A DNA stretch of 37,730 nt from RPQJ01 sp041910015 (GCA_041910015.1 JAYRRR010000003.1:1-37730); one strand, 5' to 3'; positions 22,717 to 31,175 are shown, counted from the stretch's first letter. Notes: generated from the letters alone by a model not told the origin. Numbers and translations: made by a program.

Positions 22717-23961
22717 TCAGGCGAGGGCGCGGAAGACCAGGCTGCCGTTCGTGCCGCCGAAACCGAACGAGTTCGACAGCGCGACTCGCACCGGCGCCTG
22801 GCGTGCGGTGCGTGGCACGTAATCCAGGTCGCACTGCGGGTCGGGGTTCTCGAGGTTGATCGTGGGTGGCAGCACGCCGTCGCGAATGGCGAGAATCGAG
22901 AAGATGGCCTCGACGACGCCGGCGGCGCCCAGCAGGTGGCCGGTCATCGACTTGGTCGAGCTGACCGCGACCCGGCGCGCATGGTCGCCGAGCGCGCGCT
23001 TGATCGCGACCGTCTCGGCGGCGTCGCCGAGTCCGGTCGAGGTGGCGTGCGCATTGATGTAGTCGATCTCGGCCGGGGCGATGGCTGCATCGCGGATCGC
23101 CGCCACCATGGCGAGCCTCGCGCCTTCGCCATCCTCGGGCGGCGCGGTGATGTGATGCGCGTCGCCGCTCATGCCGAAGCCGATCAGCTCGGCATAGATG
23201 TGCGCGCCACGCGCCCGTGCATGCTCGTACTCCTCGAGCACGACTCCGCCGCCACCTTCCGCCATGACGAAACCGTCGCGATCACGGTCCCACGGACGGC
23301 TGGCGCGTTCCGGCTCGTCGTTGCGCTGCGACACCGCACGCGCCTGGCAGAAGCTGCCGATACCGAGCGGCGTGAACGCCATTTCCGCGCCGCCGGCGAC
23401 CATCGCGTCGGCGTCGCCGTACTGGATCAGGCGACCCGCGATGCCGATGCTGTGGGTCGAGGTCGTGCACGCCGTCACCAGGGCGAGGTTCGGGCCGCGC
23501 AGGCCGTAGTGGATCGACACCTGCCCCGCCGCCGCATTGATGATGCTGCCGGGAATGAAGAACGGCGAGATCTTGCGCGGCGACTTCGCTTCGAGCCACT
23601 TCGCCGTGTTGTCCTCGATGGTCGAGAGACCGCCGATGCCGGCGCCCATCGCCACGCCGATGCGCGAGCAGTTCCCCTCACCGATCTCGAGCCCGCTGTC
23701 CTCGATGGCCTGCGCCGCCGAGGCGAACCCGAATGGGACGAACGGATCGAATTTCCGCACGTCCTTGGCAGACAGGTACCGCTCGACGTCGAAGCCCTTC
23801 ACCTCGCCACCGATGCGGCACGGGAACGCGCTCACGTCGAGCCTGGTGATCGGCCCGATGCCGCTGCGGCCGTTGACGATGCCGTCCCAGGCGGTGTCGA
23901 CCGTGCTGCCCAGCGGGGAGACGATGCCCAAACCCGTGACGACGACTCTGCGCCTGGACAA
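22717..23961 (-). CDS. fabF: Beta-ketoacyl-ACP synthase II
   Basis: A 414-residue elongating condensing enzyme. The Cys-His-His triad is C165 (TACTTSTHS), H305 (NAHATSTG) and H342 (MTGHLLGAAG), and the C-terminal glycine loop is GFGGTNGS. It extends acyl-ACP chains from malonyl-ACP. The start is the TTG at 23961, which gives the conserved RRRVVVTGLG N-terminus and has GGGAG upstream. It lies 79 bases downstream of acpP and is directly followed by pabB. Confidence 0.95.
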   Translation of the reverse strand: MSRRRVVVTGLGIVSPLGSTVDTAWDGIVNGRSGIGPITRLDVSAFPCRIGGEVKGFDVERYLSAKDVRKFDPFVPFGFASAAQAIEDSGLEIGEGNCSRIGVAMGAGIGGLSTIEDNTAKWLEAKSPRKISPFFIPGSIINAAAGQVSIHYGLRGPNLALVTACTTSTHSIGIAGRLIQYGDADAMVAGGAEMAFTPLGIGSFCQARAVSQRNDEPERASRPWDRDRDGFVMAEGGGGVVLEEYEHARARGAHIYAELIGFGMSGDAHHITAPPEDGEGARLAMVAAIRDAAIAPAEIDYINAHATSTGLGDAAETVAIKRALGDHARRVAVSSTKSMTGHLLGAAGVVEAIFSILAIRDGVLPPTINLENPDPQCDLDYVPRTARQAPVRVALSNSFGFGGTNGSLVFRALA

Positions 23962-24040
23962 GCTGCGGCTCCCGGGTGGTGATCAGAAAAGAAAACGTAG
24001 CCGGCCCGCCCTCCGTGGCGGCGCGGCGACGAGGCGCAGC

Positions 24041-24283
24041 TCAGGCCTGGCTGCGACGCTCGTTGATGTAGTCGATGGCCTGCTGGACAGTCGTGATCTT
24101 CTCGGCGTCCTCGTCCGGGATTTCGGTCTCGAACTCCTCTTCGAGCGCCATCACGAGTTCGACAGTGTCGAGCGAGTCAGCACCGAGATCGTCGACGAAA
24201 GAGGACTCGGTGGTGACCTCCTCCTCCTTGACGCCCAGTTGCTCGGCGACGATCGCCTTCACCCGCTGTTCAATACTGCTCAT
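24041..24283 (-). CDS. acpP: Acyl carrier protein
   Basis: An 80-residue acidic acyl carrier protein, carrying fatty-acyl intermediates on a phosphopantetheine arm attached to S37 in the GADSLDTVEL motif (34-43). The length, acidity and helices II-III match E. coli ACP closely. The ATG at 24283 is preceded by AGAGGATT; an upstream in-frame extension is not conserved. Gaps of 119 and 79 bases to fabG and fabF, larger than elsewhere in the operon, are consistent with separate control for its high expression. Confidence 0.96.
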   Translation of the reverse strand: MSSIEQRVKAIVAEQLGVKEEEVTTESSFVDDLGADSLDTVELVMALEEEFETEIPDEDAEKITTVQQAIDYINERRSQA

Positions 24284-24354
24284 TGTCGTTGGAATCCTCT
24301 GCAAGGAAATGAACCCGCACTTCGGCCACCCCTGGTTCGGCCGATGGGGCGCGT

Positions 24355-24385
24355 ATTCTAGGGCATGGCCACGGTGGGGGTCCAA
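24355..24385 (-). promoter_or_regulatory. Candidate internal promoter ahead of acpP
   Basis: On the minus strand TTGGAC (24385-24380) and TAGAAT (24360-24355) are separated by 19 bases, within the 119-base gap upstream of acpP. The spacing is longer than ideal. An extra acpP promoter inside the fab operon is common in other bacteria. Confidence 0.35.
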
Positions 24386-24402
24386 TTGGCCGGAAATCCG
24401 TT

Positions 24403-25149
24403 CTAGATCATGTACATGCCGCCGTTCACGTGCAGCGTCTCGCCGGTGATGTAAGCCGCATCGGGCGACGCCAGGAACGCCACGGCACGGGCAATGTCTG
24501 CGGGCGCGCCCAGCCTGCCGAGCGGCACCTGGCCGAGCAGCGCCGCCTTCTGCGTCTCGCCGAGCGCGTCCGTCATGTCCGTCACGATGAAACCGGGCGC
24601 GACGACGTTGACCGTGATGTTGCGCGAGCCGACCTCGCGGGCGAGGCTCTTCGAGAATCCGATCATGCCGGCCTTCGCCGCCGCGTAATTGGTCTGTCCG
24701 GCGTTGCCCATCACGCCCACCACCGAGGCGATGTTGACGATGCGGCCCTTCCTCGCCTTCATCATGCCGCGCAGCACGGCCTTGCAGGTGCGGTAGACGG
24801 CGCCGAGGTCGGTGTCGAGCACCACCTGCCAGTCCTCGGCGCTCATGCGCATCAGCAGGCCGTCACGCGTGACGCCCGCGTTGTTGACGAGAATCGACGG
24901 TGTGCCCTCCGCCGCCTCGATCGCCTTGAAGCACGCTTCGACGGCAGCCGCGTCGGCGACGTCGAGCACAACGCCGCGCCCCGTGATGCCCGCCTCGCGC
25001 AGGCAGGCGTCGATCGTCTGCGCGCCGGCAGCGGTCGTGGCCGTACCGATCACGCGCGCCCCGCGCCGCCCGAGTTCCAGGGCGATCTCGCGGCCGATGC
25101 CGCGCGTGGCCCCCGTGACCAGAGCGAGCTCGTTGGCCAGCGTGTTCAT
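24403..25149 (-). CDS. fabG: 3-oxoacyl-ACP reductase
   Basis: A 248-residue NADPH-dependent short-chain dehydrogenase performing the first reduction in fatty-acid elongation. It has the dinucleotide-binding TGATRGIG (12-19), NNAG (89-92) and the catalytic set S142, Y155 and K159 (YAAAK). The ATG at 25149 overlaps the fabD stop (ATGA) and is preceded by GGAGGAACGCC, an excellent ribosome-binding site. The C-terminal ITGETLHVNGGMYM is family-typical. Confidence 0.96.
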   Translation of the reverse strand: MNTLANELALVTGATRGIGREIALELGRRGARVIGTATTAAGAQTIDACLREAGITGRGVVLDVADAAAVEACFKAIEAAEGTPSILVNNAGVTRDGLLMRMSAEDWQVVLDTDLGAVYRTCKAVLRGMMKARKGRIVNIASVVGVMGNAGQTNYAAAKAGMIGFSKSLAREVGSRNITVNVVAPGFIVTDMTDALGETQKAALLGQVPLGRLGAPADIARAVAFLASPDAAYITGETLHVNGGMYMI

Positions 25150-26093
25150 GGCGTTCCTCCGCAGGCCGCGAGCGCGGCGGTGATCGATGCCGTGTCCTCG
25201 AGCGCGAGCATCTTCAGCTCCGGCCGGCGCTCGATGCGGCGGTTGAGCGAGGTCAGCACCTTGCCAGGGCCGCACTCGACGAACGTGGTGCAGCCGGTGG
25301 CGACCATCGCGCGCACCGTTTCGGCCCAGCGAACCGGTTTGTAGAGCTGCTGCTCGAGGGCGCGGCGGATGCCCTCCGGGCTCGAATGCGTCTGCACGTC
25401 GACAGTGTACACGGCCGGTACGTCGGGCTGGCGAACTGACGCCTCGGCCAGCCGCGCCGCGAGTTTCGCCGCGGCGCCGACCATGAGACTGCTGTGTACC
25501 GGCACGCTGATCGGCAGCAGCACGGCGCGCTTGGCACCCCTGGCTTTCGCCGCCTCGATGGCGCGGGCGATCGCCGTGGCATGGCCCGCGATGACCGTCT
25601 GCCCGGGCGCGTTGAAGTTCACGGGCTCGACGACCTCACCCTGCGCCGCCTCGCGACACGCGGCCTCGAGGTCGGCGTCCTCCATGCCGAGGATCGCGGC
25701 CACCGCGCCCTGTCCGCGGGGCACGGCCTCCTGCATGGCCTTCCCGCGGCAGCGGACCACGTCCACGGCCGTGCGGAAGTCGAGCGCGTCGGAACAAACC
25801 AGCGCCGTGTATTCGCCGAGGCTGTGCCCGGCCATGGCGACCGGCCGCGGCCCGCCCTTTGCGACCCAGACACGCCAGGTCGCGACGCCGGCCGCCAGCA
25901 TGGCGGGCTGGGTACGCTCCGTGGCGGCGAGGTCCGCCTCCGGGCCCTCCTGACAGAGCTTCCACAGGTCGTAGCCGAGCACTTCGCTCGCCTCGGCGAA
26001 AGTCTCGCCGACGACGGGCTCGGCCGCGCCGAGTCCGGCGAGCATGCCGATCGATTGCGACCCCTGCCCGGGAAAGACGAAAGCCAGTGACAT
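25146..26093 (-). CDS. fabD: Malonyl-CoA:ACP transacylase
   Basis: A 315-residue enzyme moving malonate from CoA to ACP. The N-terminus FVFPGQGSQSIGM (5-17) and the nucleophile S91 in AGHSLGEY are diagnostic, followed by VPVHSSLM with the catalytic histidine and VECGPGKVL near the end. The start is placed at the ATG at 26093 from the conserved N-terminus; no strong ribosome-binding site is visible there. The gene before it on this strand is a rhombosortase rather than the usual fabH; the gap is 47 bases. Confidence 0.95.
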   Translation of the reverse strand: MSLAFVFPGQGSQSIGMLAGLGAAEPVVGETFAEASEVLGYDLWKLCQEGPEADLAATERTQPAMLAAGVATWRVWVAKGGPRPVAMAGHSLGEYTALVCSDALDFRTAVDVVRCRGKAMQEAVPRGQGAVAAILGMEDADLEAACREAAQGEVVEPVNFNAPGQTVIAGHATAIARAIEAAKARGAKRAVLLPISVPVHSSLMVGAAAKLAARLAEASVRQPDVPAVYTVDVQTHSSPEGIRRALEQQLYKPVRWAETVRAMVATGCTTFVECGPGKVLTSLNRRIERRPELKMLALEDTASITAALAACGGTP

Positions 26094-26139
26094 CGTTGTG
26101 GTTACTCGTGACAACGGCCGCCCGCGGGCCGGACGCACG

Positions 26140-26145
26140 ATTATA
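26140..26145 (-). promoter_or_regulatory. Perfect -10 hexamer ahead of fabD
   Basis: Read on the minus strand this is TATAAT, overlapping the stop codon of the rhombosortase gene and 46 bases before the fabD start. There is no clear -35. It may drive the fab operon independently of the rhombosortase gene. Confidence 0.4.
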
Positions 26146-26746
26146 GCGACGGTGCCGACCGCCGCCGGCAGATCCACACGGCGGTCGCGGCGCCGCCGAC
26201 GGCACCGTACGTATGTGCCGCGTGCACCACGGGAATGGCCAGCGTGGCCGCCGTGAACGGCATCGCGCCGTACGCGTGCTCCCAGGCGAGCTTGCCGGCA
26301 AACAGCACCGTCATGACGACGGTCGCCGGATCGCGCTGCTGCGTCCACCAGCGCACGAGACCGGCGGCCATGAGGCCGTGCAGCACACCGGAAAACCCGA
26401 CGTACCACTGCAACTGCGGCTCGAGCAGCAGGAACCCGGCGTCGATGAGCGCGGTCGAAGCCAGCACGATCGCGAGCCACTGGCGCACCGTGTAATCGCG
26501 CGCGAAGAGCCAGGCGACGAGCGCGAGCCCGGCCAGGTTCCAGCCGAGGTGCACGAGGTCGTAGTGATACAGGTGGGCAGTGACGAACCGGCCGTATTCG
26601 TGGCCCGCGAGGATCGCGGCACGGTCGTAGCGCAGTGCCTCCCACCGGGAGGCGCCGAGCCACTGCGTGGCGACGAGCGCGCAGGCGAGCAGCAGCGGAG
26701 CCCGCCAGGCGCGTGCGTCGGTGTGTGCGAGGCGTCGTAGATCCAT
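26141..26746 (-). CDS. rrtA: Rhombosortase (rhomboid-family intramembrane serine protease)
   Basis: A 201-residue membrane protein with about six hydrophobic segments. Rhomboid features are visible: HYDLVHLGWNLAGL (61-74) with the loop histidine and asparagine, the nucleophile S119 in GFSGVLHGL (117-125), and the catalytic histidine H178 in HAAHTYGAVGG (175-185). The short size and the SGVLHGL motif match rhombosortases rather than GlpG. This family cleaves the GlyGly-CTERM tail of proteins on their way through the T2SS. The gene is divergent from gspG with 71 bases between, which fits. The ATG at 26746 is chosen for length. No GlyGly-CTERM substrate is encoded in the window. Confidence 0.85.
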   Translation of the reverse strand: MDLRRLAHTDARAWRAPLLLACALVATQWLGASRWEALRYDRAAILAGHEYGRFVTAHLYHYDLVHLGWNLAGLALVAWLFARDYTVRQWLAIVLASTALIDAGFLLLEPQLQWYVGFSGVLHGLMAAGLVRWWTQQRDPATVVMTVLFAGKLAWEHAYGAMPFTAATLAIPVVHAAHTYGAVGGAATAVWICRRRSAPSL

Positions 26747-26775
26747 GCGCGCGCGGGCCCGGTGACGGGGCGGTT

Positions 26776-26784
26776 TGCTATGAT
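26776..26784 (+). promoter_or_regulatory. Extended -10 promoter for the gsp operon
   Basis: TG-C-TATGAT, an extended -10 element, ends 33 bases before the gspG ATG, inside the gap between rrtA and gspG. No -35 hexamer is evident, as allowed for this promoter type. Confidence 0.45.
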
Positions 26785-26817
26785 CGGGCCAATTTACCGT
26801 CACTCACGGTTGCACAC

Positions 26818-27273
26818 ATGAGATTCGCGCGTCCGTTCGCCGTGCCGCGCCGCGCCCGCGGCTTCACGCTCATCGAAATCATGGTCGTGGTCGTGATTCT
26901 CGGCATCCTCGCCGCGCTGGTCGCGCCGAACGTGATCCGCCGCGTCGACGAGGCTCGCGTGACCAAGGCGAGGCAGGACATTCGCGCCTACGGCACGGCA
27001 CTGAACCTCTACCGGATGGACAACTTCCGCTACCCGACGACGGACCAGGGCCTGCAGGCGCTCGTCACGCGCCCCGCCGACCCGAATCTGCGCAACTGGA
27101 AGGAAGGCGGTTACATCGACGGGCTCAAGAAGGACCCCTGGGGCAACGACTACCAGTACATCGCGCCCGGCACCCGCGGCGGCGACTACGATCTCTACAC
27201 GCTCGGGGCCGACGGTCAGCCCGGCGGCGAGGGCACGGATGCCGACATCGGCAACTGGAACATCGAGGAGTAA
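26818..27273 (+). CDS. gspG: T2SS major pseudopilin GspG
   Basis: A 151-residue prepilin. The leader RRARG is cut before F16 (G15|FTLIE), with the conserved glutamate at +5 (E20) and a hydrophobic helix to about residue 38. The body contains the GspG hallmarks KARQDIRAYGTALNLYRMDNFRYPTTDQGLQALV and DPWGNDYQYI, and the calcium-site region with acidic residues near GADGQPGGEGTDADI. It forms the pseudopilus shaft that pushes folded proteins through the outer membrane. The ATG at 26818 is the first gene of the operon; a longer upstream reading is not prepilin-like. Confidence 0.96.
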   Translation: MRFARPFAVPRRARGFTLIEIMVVVVILGILAALVAPNVIRRVDEARVTKARQDIRAYGTALNLYRMDNFRYPTTDQGLQALVTRPADPNLRNWKEGGYIDGLKKDPWGNDYQYIAPGTRGGDYDLYTLGADGQPGGEGTDADIGNWNIEE

Positions 27274-27277
27274 GCCG

Positions 27278-27826
27278 TTGCGGCCCACGCCGGCCGCGCG
27301 CCGCGCCTCGGGGTTCACGCTGCTCGAGGTGCTCGTCGTCGTCGTGATCATCGGCATCATCACGTCGATGGCGGTGATCTCGGTCCACGTGCTCGGCGGC
27401 GACCACGAGATGCAGCGGGAAGCGGAGCGACTGCGGGCCATCCTGCTGCAGGCGCGCGAGGAAGCCATGATGCAGAGTCGCGACCTCGGCCTGCGCATCG
27501 ACGCGACGAGCTTCGAGTTCCTCGAATACGACGGCCGCGAGGAGCGCTGGCACGCGGTGTCCGGCGACCCGCTGCTGCGCGAACGCACGCTGCCGGAGGG
27601 TCTGCGCATGTCGCTGCGGGTCGAGGATCGCGACGTCCGGCTGGAGCCGCGACGTCCCGAGACGGACCGCGACCCGATCCAGCCACAGGTCATCCTGCAG
27701 GCCTCGGGCGAGCTCGTGCCGTTCGACGTCCGCTTCACGCGCGACGGCACCGACGAAGAGCGGCGCGTGAGCGGTACCGTCGAGGGCAGCATCGAGCTGC
27801 ACGACGACCGGCGGGAGCGTCCATGA
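27278..27826 (+). CDS. gspH: T2SS minor pseudopilin GspH
   Basis: A 182-residue minor pseudopilin. The leader ends G12|FTLLE with E17 at +5, followed by the hydrophobic helix VLVVVVIIGIITSMAVI. The REAERLRAILLQAREEAMMQSRDLGLRID segment is typical of GspH. The start is the TTG at 27278, in range of GAGGAG from the end of gspG. A longer frame starting inside gspG would give an abnormal leader. The stop overlaps the gspI ATG by 4 bases. Confidence 0.9.
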   Translation: MRPTPAARRASGFTLLEVLVVVVIIGIITSMAVISVHVLGGDHEMQREAERLRAILLQAREEAMMQSRDLGLRIDATSFEFLEYDGREERWHAVSGDPLLRERTLPEGLRMSLRVEDRDVRLEPRRPETDRDPIQPQVILQASGELVPFDVRFTRDGTDEERRVSGTVEGSIELHDDRRERP

Positions 27827-28380
27827 TCCGGTGTCGTCGATGCCGTACGCACGGCTTCACGCTGATCGAGGTGCTCGCCGCGCTCGTCATCGTTGCGCTC
27901 GGCATGCTCGGCGCGATCACGGCCGTGAACCAGGCAACCGGCACTGGCACGTACCTGCGCGAGAAGACACTCGCACACTGGATCGCGATGAACGTGATCA
28001 CGGAGCGGCGGCTGCAGCAGTCGCCACCGGAGCTCAGCGAATCGGGTGATGAACTGGAGTTCGCCGGCCAGCGATGGCGCTGGACGATGAAAGTCACGCA
28101 GACCGCGGTCGACAGCCTGCGCCGCATGGACGTCTCCGTGCGCCTCGCGGCGGCGGCCGACGGCAGCTCGCTCGCCACCGTCTCGGGGTTCTACGGGACC
28201 GCCGTGGGCGCGGCCGGCGGTACCGCCGTCACCTGGGGCGACGGCGCCACGCCAGGCGGCGACGGTACCGACGACGGCACCGACGGCGGTGACGGGGGCG
28301 ACAGGCGCGACCGGGGCAACGAGGGCACGCAGGGCAATCGCCCGCGACCGCGGCCGGCACCTTCGGACATGAAAGAGTGA
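27823..28380 (+). CDS. gspI: T2SS minor pseudopilin GspI with Gly/Asp-rich tail
   Basis: A 185-residue minor pseudopilin: leader G11|FTLIE, E16 at +5, then helix VLAALVIVALGMLGAI and the family block AHWIAMNVITERRL. The normal GspI domain ends near residue 125. Beyond it lies an unusual tail of about 55 residues, first glycine/aspartate/threonine-rich (GGDGTDDGTDGGDGGD) and then arginine/proline-rich. Most GspI proteins are about 120-130 residues. The tail looks disordered. GspI nucleates the pseudopilus tip with GspJ and GspK. Its TGA overlaps the gspJ GTG. Confidence 0.92.
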   Translation: MIRCRRCRTHGFTLIEVLAALVIVALGMLGAITAVNQATGTGTYLREKTLAHWIAMNVITERRLQQSPPELSESGDELEFAGQRWRWTMKVTQTAVDSLRRMDVSVRLAAAADGSSLATVSGFYGTAVGAAGGTAVTWGDGATPGGDGTDDGTDGGDGGDRRDRGNEGTQGNRPRPRPAPSDMKE

Positions 28381-28985
28381 ACGCGCGCGGCTTCACGCTG
28401 ATCGAGCTGCTGGTGGCGATCGCCATCTTCGGCATCGTGGCGTCCATGGCGCTGACCGGCTACACACAGCTGCAGCGGCAGGCCGAATACCAGGCCGAAC
28501 GTCTGCAGCGAGTGCGCGAAGTACAGCGTGCCGTGGAGTCGATCACCCAGGACCTGACCCAGATCGAACCTCGTCCGATCCGCGAGCCGATCGGCGAACA
28601 GCACATCCCTGCCGTGGTGGCCGGCGATTCGCTCGAGTACCGGATCGAGTTCACGCGCGCCGGCTGGATGAACACGGCCGGGCTGCCGCGACCGTCCCTG
28701 CAGCGCGTCGCCTACCGCCTGGATCAGCAAGGGCTCTGGCGCGACCACTGGCGCGTGCTCGACCGCACGCAGACGTCCGAACCGGTGCGCGTGAACCTGC
28801 TGCGCGGCGTGCGCGCCGTCTCGTTCCGCTTCATGGCGCCGTCCCGGGAGTGGGTGCAGCGCTGGCCGATGATCGAAGGCTCCGGCCCGGTCGATCAGCA
28901 GCGGTCGCGTCCCGCGGCCGTCGAAGTCACGCTCGAGCTCGAGGACTGGGGCGTCATCCGTCGCGTCGTCGAGGTGCCCGGCTGA
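28377..28985 (+). CDS. gspJ: T2SS minor pseudopilin GspJ
   Basis: A 202-residue tip pseudopilin with a very short leader, G5|FTLIE, E10 at +5, and helix LLVAIAIFGIVASMALTGY. Blocks LQRVREVQRAVESITQDLTQ and the C-terminal VEVTLELEDWGVIRRVVEV are typical. The start is the GTG at 28377 within GTGA overlapping the gspI stop. The stop overlaps the gspK ATG (TGATG at 28983-28987). Confidence 0.93.
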   Translation: MNARGFTLIELLVAIAIFGIVASMALTGYTQLQRQAEYQAERLQRVREVQRAVESITQDLTQIEPRPIREPIGEQHIPAVVAGDSLEYRIEFTRAGWMNTAGLPRPSLQRVAYRLDQQGLWRDHWRVLDRTQTSEPVRVNLLRGVRAVSFRFMAPSREWVQRWPMIEGSGPVDQQRSRPAAVEVTLELEDWGVIRRVVEVPG

Positions 28986-29941
28986 TGCGCGCGACGCCGC
29001 GGTTCCCGGTGCGGCAGTCCGGCGTCGCGCTGATCATGGCGGTGCTGGTCGTGGCACTTGCGACGATCCTCGCGATCAACGTGACGTTCAACAGCATGCT
29101 CGACCAGCGCCGCAGCGCGAACCTGTTCGCGGTCGACCAGGGCTTCGAAGTGGCGCTCGGCGCGGAGGCCTGGGCCGCAGACTTCCTGCGCAAGGACCTG
29201 CAGGACTCGCAGCAGGACCACCTCGGCGAGGCGTGGGCCCAGACGCTGCCGCCGCTGCCGATCGACGAGGGCGTGGGCACGGTCGAGGGCCGGCTCGAGG
29301 ACATGCAGGGCCGCTTCAACCTGAACAACCTCGTCTTCGGCGACGGCACGACCAACGAGGCGGCCGTGCAGCAACTCGAGCGCATCCTGGAAATGGCGGG
29401 AATCGAGCCTGCGTGGGCGGCAATGATCGCCGACTGGATCGACTCGGACACGAACCCGGCCTTCCCCGACGGCGCCGAGGATCCGGTGTACACCGGGCTC
29501 GATCCGCCGCACCTCGCGGCAAACATGCCGATCACGCGCGTGTCCGAACTCATGGCTCTCCCCGAATTCGGTCCGGAACGGTTGCGGCGCCTGCGGCCGT
29601 ACATCACCGCGTTGCCGGTCGGCACGAAGCTCAATGTGTGCACGGCGCCCGGCGCGGTCCTCGACTCGCTCGAGGACGGCCTGCGACAGTTCAGCCTCGA
29701 CGAGAAGGAACTTGCGGCGCGCCGCAAGAGCGCCTGCTTTCCCACGCTCGAGGACCTGCGTGGCACGCTTGGTGAGTCGAAGTACGACGCGGTGCAGGAG
29801 TCGCTCGCGGAGTCGAGCGGGTGGTTCCGCGCCACCGTATGGGTCACTATTGGCACTACCCAGTTCACGCTGTACAGTCTGCTCGCGCGCGGGGGCTCCG
29901 GTGCGGTGCGGCCCGTCCTGCGCAGTTTCGGAGCCGAATGA
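28985..29941 (+). CDS. gspK: T2SS minor pseudopilin GspK
   Basis: A 318-residue pseudopilin at the filament tip. The leader ends G13|VALIM, and as usual for GspK the +5 glutamate is missing (M18). The hydrophobic helix VLVVALATILAI follows. The large alpha domain contains the block DMQGRFNLNNL, acidic DWIDSDTNP, and ITRVSELMALPEFGPERLRRLRPY. It caps the GspI-J-K complex. The ATG at 28985 overlaps the gspJ stop. Confidence 0.94.
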   Translation: MRATPRFPVRQSGVALIMAVLVVALATILAINVTFNSMLDQRRSANLFAVDQGFEVALGAEAWAADFLRKDLQDSQQDHLGEAWAQTLPPLPIDEGVGTVEGRLEDMQGRFNLNNLVFGDGTTNEAAVQQLERILEMAGIEPAWAAMIADWIDSDTNPAFPDGAEDPVYTGLDPPHLAANMPITRVSELMALPEFGPERLRRLRPYITALPVGTKLNVCTAPGAVLDSLEDGLRQFSLDEKELAARRKSACFPTLEDLRGTLGESKYDAVQESLAESSGWFRATVWVTIGTTQFTLYSLLARGGSGAVRPVLRSFGAE

Positions 29942-29945
29942 CCGT

Positions 29946-31175
29946 ATGACCGAGACCCTGGTGATCCGACTCCGGTCGGCCGACGACGCGCCGGCGTCCT
30001 GGCTCATCATCGACGGCAGCGGCGCCCGCTCGGGCCCCGTCCAGAACGGTCCGGTCGCCGACGCGCTCGGCGCCGCGCAGGGCCGTCGCACGGTGCTCCT
30101 GCTGCCCGCCGCCGAAGTCACGCTCGCCGAGCCCGACCTGCCACCCGTGCGCGGCGCCGCGCGCATCGCGCAGGCGGTGCCCTTTGCGCTCGAGGAGCAG
30201 CTCGCCTCGGAGCTGGAGAACCTGCACTTCGCCGTCGGCGCCCGCAATCCGGCGGCGAGCGCGACGCCGGTCGCGATCGTTGCGCGCCATGTCCTCGACC
30301 GCTGGCGCAGCACCTGGGAAGCGGCCGGCCTGCACCCCGAAGCCGCCTATGCCGAATCGTCGCTGGTGCCGGCCGCGCCGAACGCGACGGTGCTCGTGCT
30401 CGACGAGGGCATGCTGCACGTGCGCCGCCCCGGCGCTGCGGCGTTCGCGCTCGATGCGCTGCCGCTGCCGGCGGCGCTCGATCTTGCACGTGCGCCGGCG
30501 CAGGAGTCCGGCGAGCACGTGACGTTCTACGCCGTCGCGTCGGACTACGAAGCCCACCGCGAGGCGATCGAAGGTCTGCGCTCGCGCACGGCCACATTGC
30601 AGGTCAAGCTGCTGCCCGACGGCGTGCTGCCCCTGCTCGCGGCGCAACTGCCGGCGGCGAAGCACGTCAACCTGTTGCAGGGCGCCTACGCGCCACCCTC
30701 CTCGATCGGCTCGCAGCTCCAGCAGTGGCGCCTGCCCGCGGCACTCGCCGCAGCGACGCTGCTGGTCTTCGTCGGCGGACAGGGCTGGCGGTTGTGGCAC
30801 CTGCACCAGGCCGAGAAGCAGCTCGACGCCGCCATCGCGCAGACGTTCGAGTCCATCCTGCCCGGGCAGCGGATCGTCGATCCCAAGGCCCAGGTCCAGG
30901 GCGTGCTCGCGCATGCAGGTGCCGGACAGGGCGCGTTGCTGCCGGCCATTGCGCTGCTCGCACAGGCCGTGACACAGACGCCGGCGACACGCGTCGAGGG
31001 GCTGAACTACCGCGGCGGCATCCTCGAGCTGCGCGTCGTCGCGCCAAGCATCGAAGCGCTCGACGGCCTGCGCCGCGTCATGAGCAGCCGCGGCGCACAG
31101 GTGGAGCTGCAGTCGACCAACCCGCGCGACCAGCTCGTCGAAGGCAGGCTGCAGGTGCGCCTGGGGGCCGCATGA
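29946..31175 (+). CDS. gspL: T2SS inner-membrane platform protein GspL
   Basis: A 409-residue platform protein. The cytoplasmic actin-like domain (about 1-250) has RIAQAVPFALEEQLA, the segment that in relatives contacts the GspE ATPase. A single membrane helix (about residues 259-277, LPAALAAATLLVFVGGQGW) is followed by a ferredoxin-like periplasmic domain. The start is the ATG at 29946, 4 bases after the gspK stop. Its stop overlaps the gspM ATG. Confidence 0.92.
   Translation: MTETLVIRLRSADDAPASWLIIDGSGARSGPVQNGPVADALGAAQGRRTVLLLPAAEVTLAEPDLPPVRGAARIAQAVPFALEEQLASELENLHFAVGARNPAASATPVAIVARHVLDRWRSTWEAAGLHPEAAYAESSLVPAAPNATVLVLDEGMLHVRRPGAAAFALDALPLPAALDLARAPAQESGEHVTFYAVASDYEAHREAIEGLRSRTATLQVKLLPDGVLPLLAAQLPAAKHVNLLQGAYAPPSSIGSQLQQWRLPAALAAATLLVFVGGQGWRLWHLHQAEKQLDAAIAQTFESILPGQRIVDPKAQVQGVLAHAGAGQGALLPAIALLAQAVTQTPATRVEGLNYRGGILELRVVAPSIEALDGLRRVMSSRGAQVELQSTNPRDQLVEGRLQVRLGAA

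Noticed and set aside
28216..28227. The palindrome GGCGGTACCGCC inside gspI as a regulatory site.
   Set aside because: It is within the Gly/Asp-rich coding repeat and is best explained by codon repetition.
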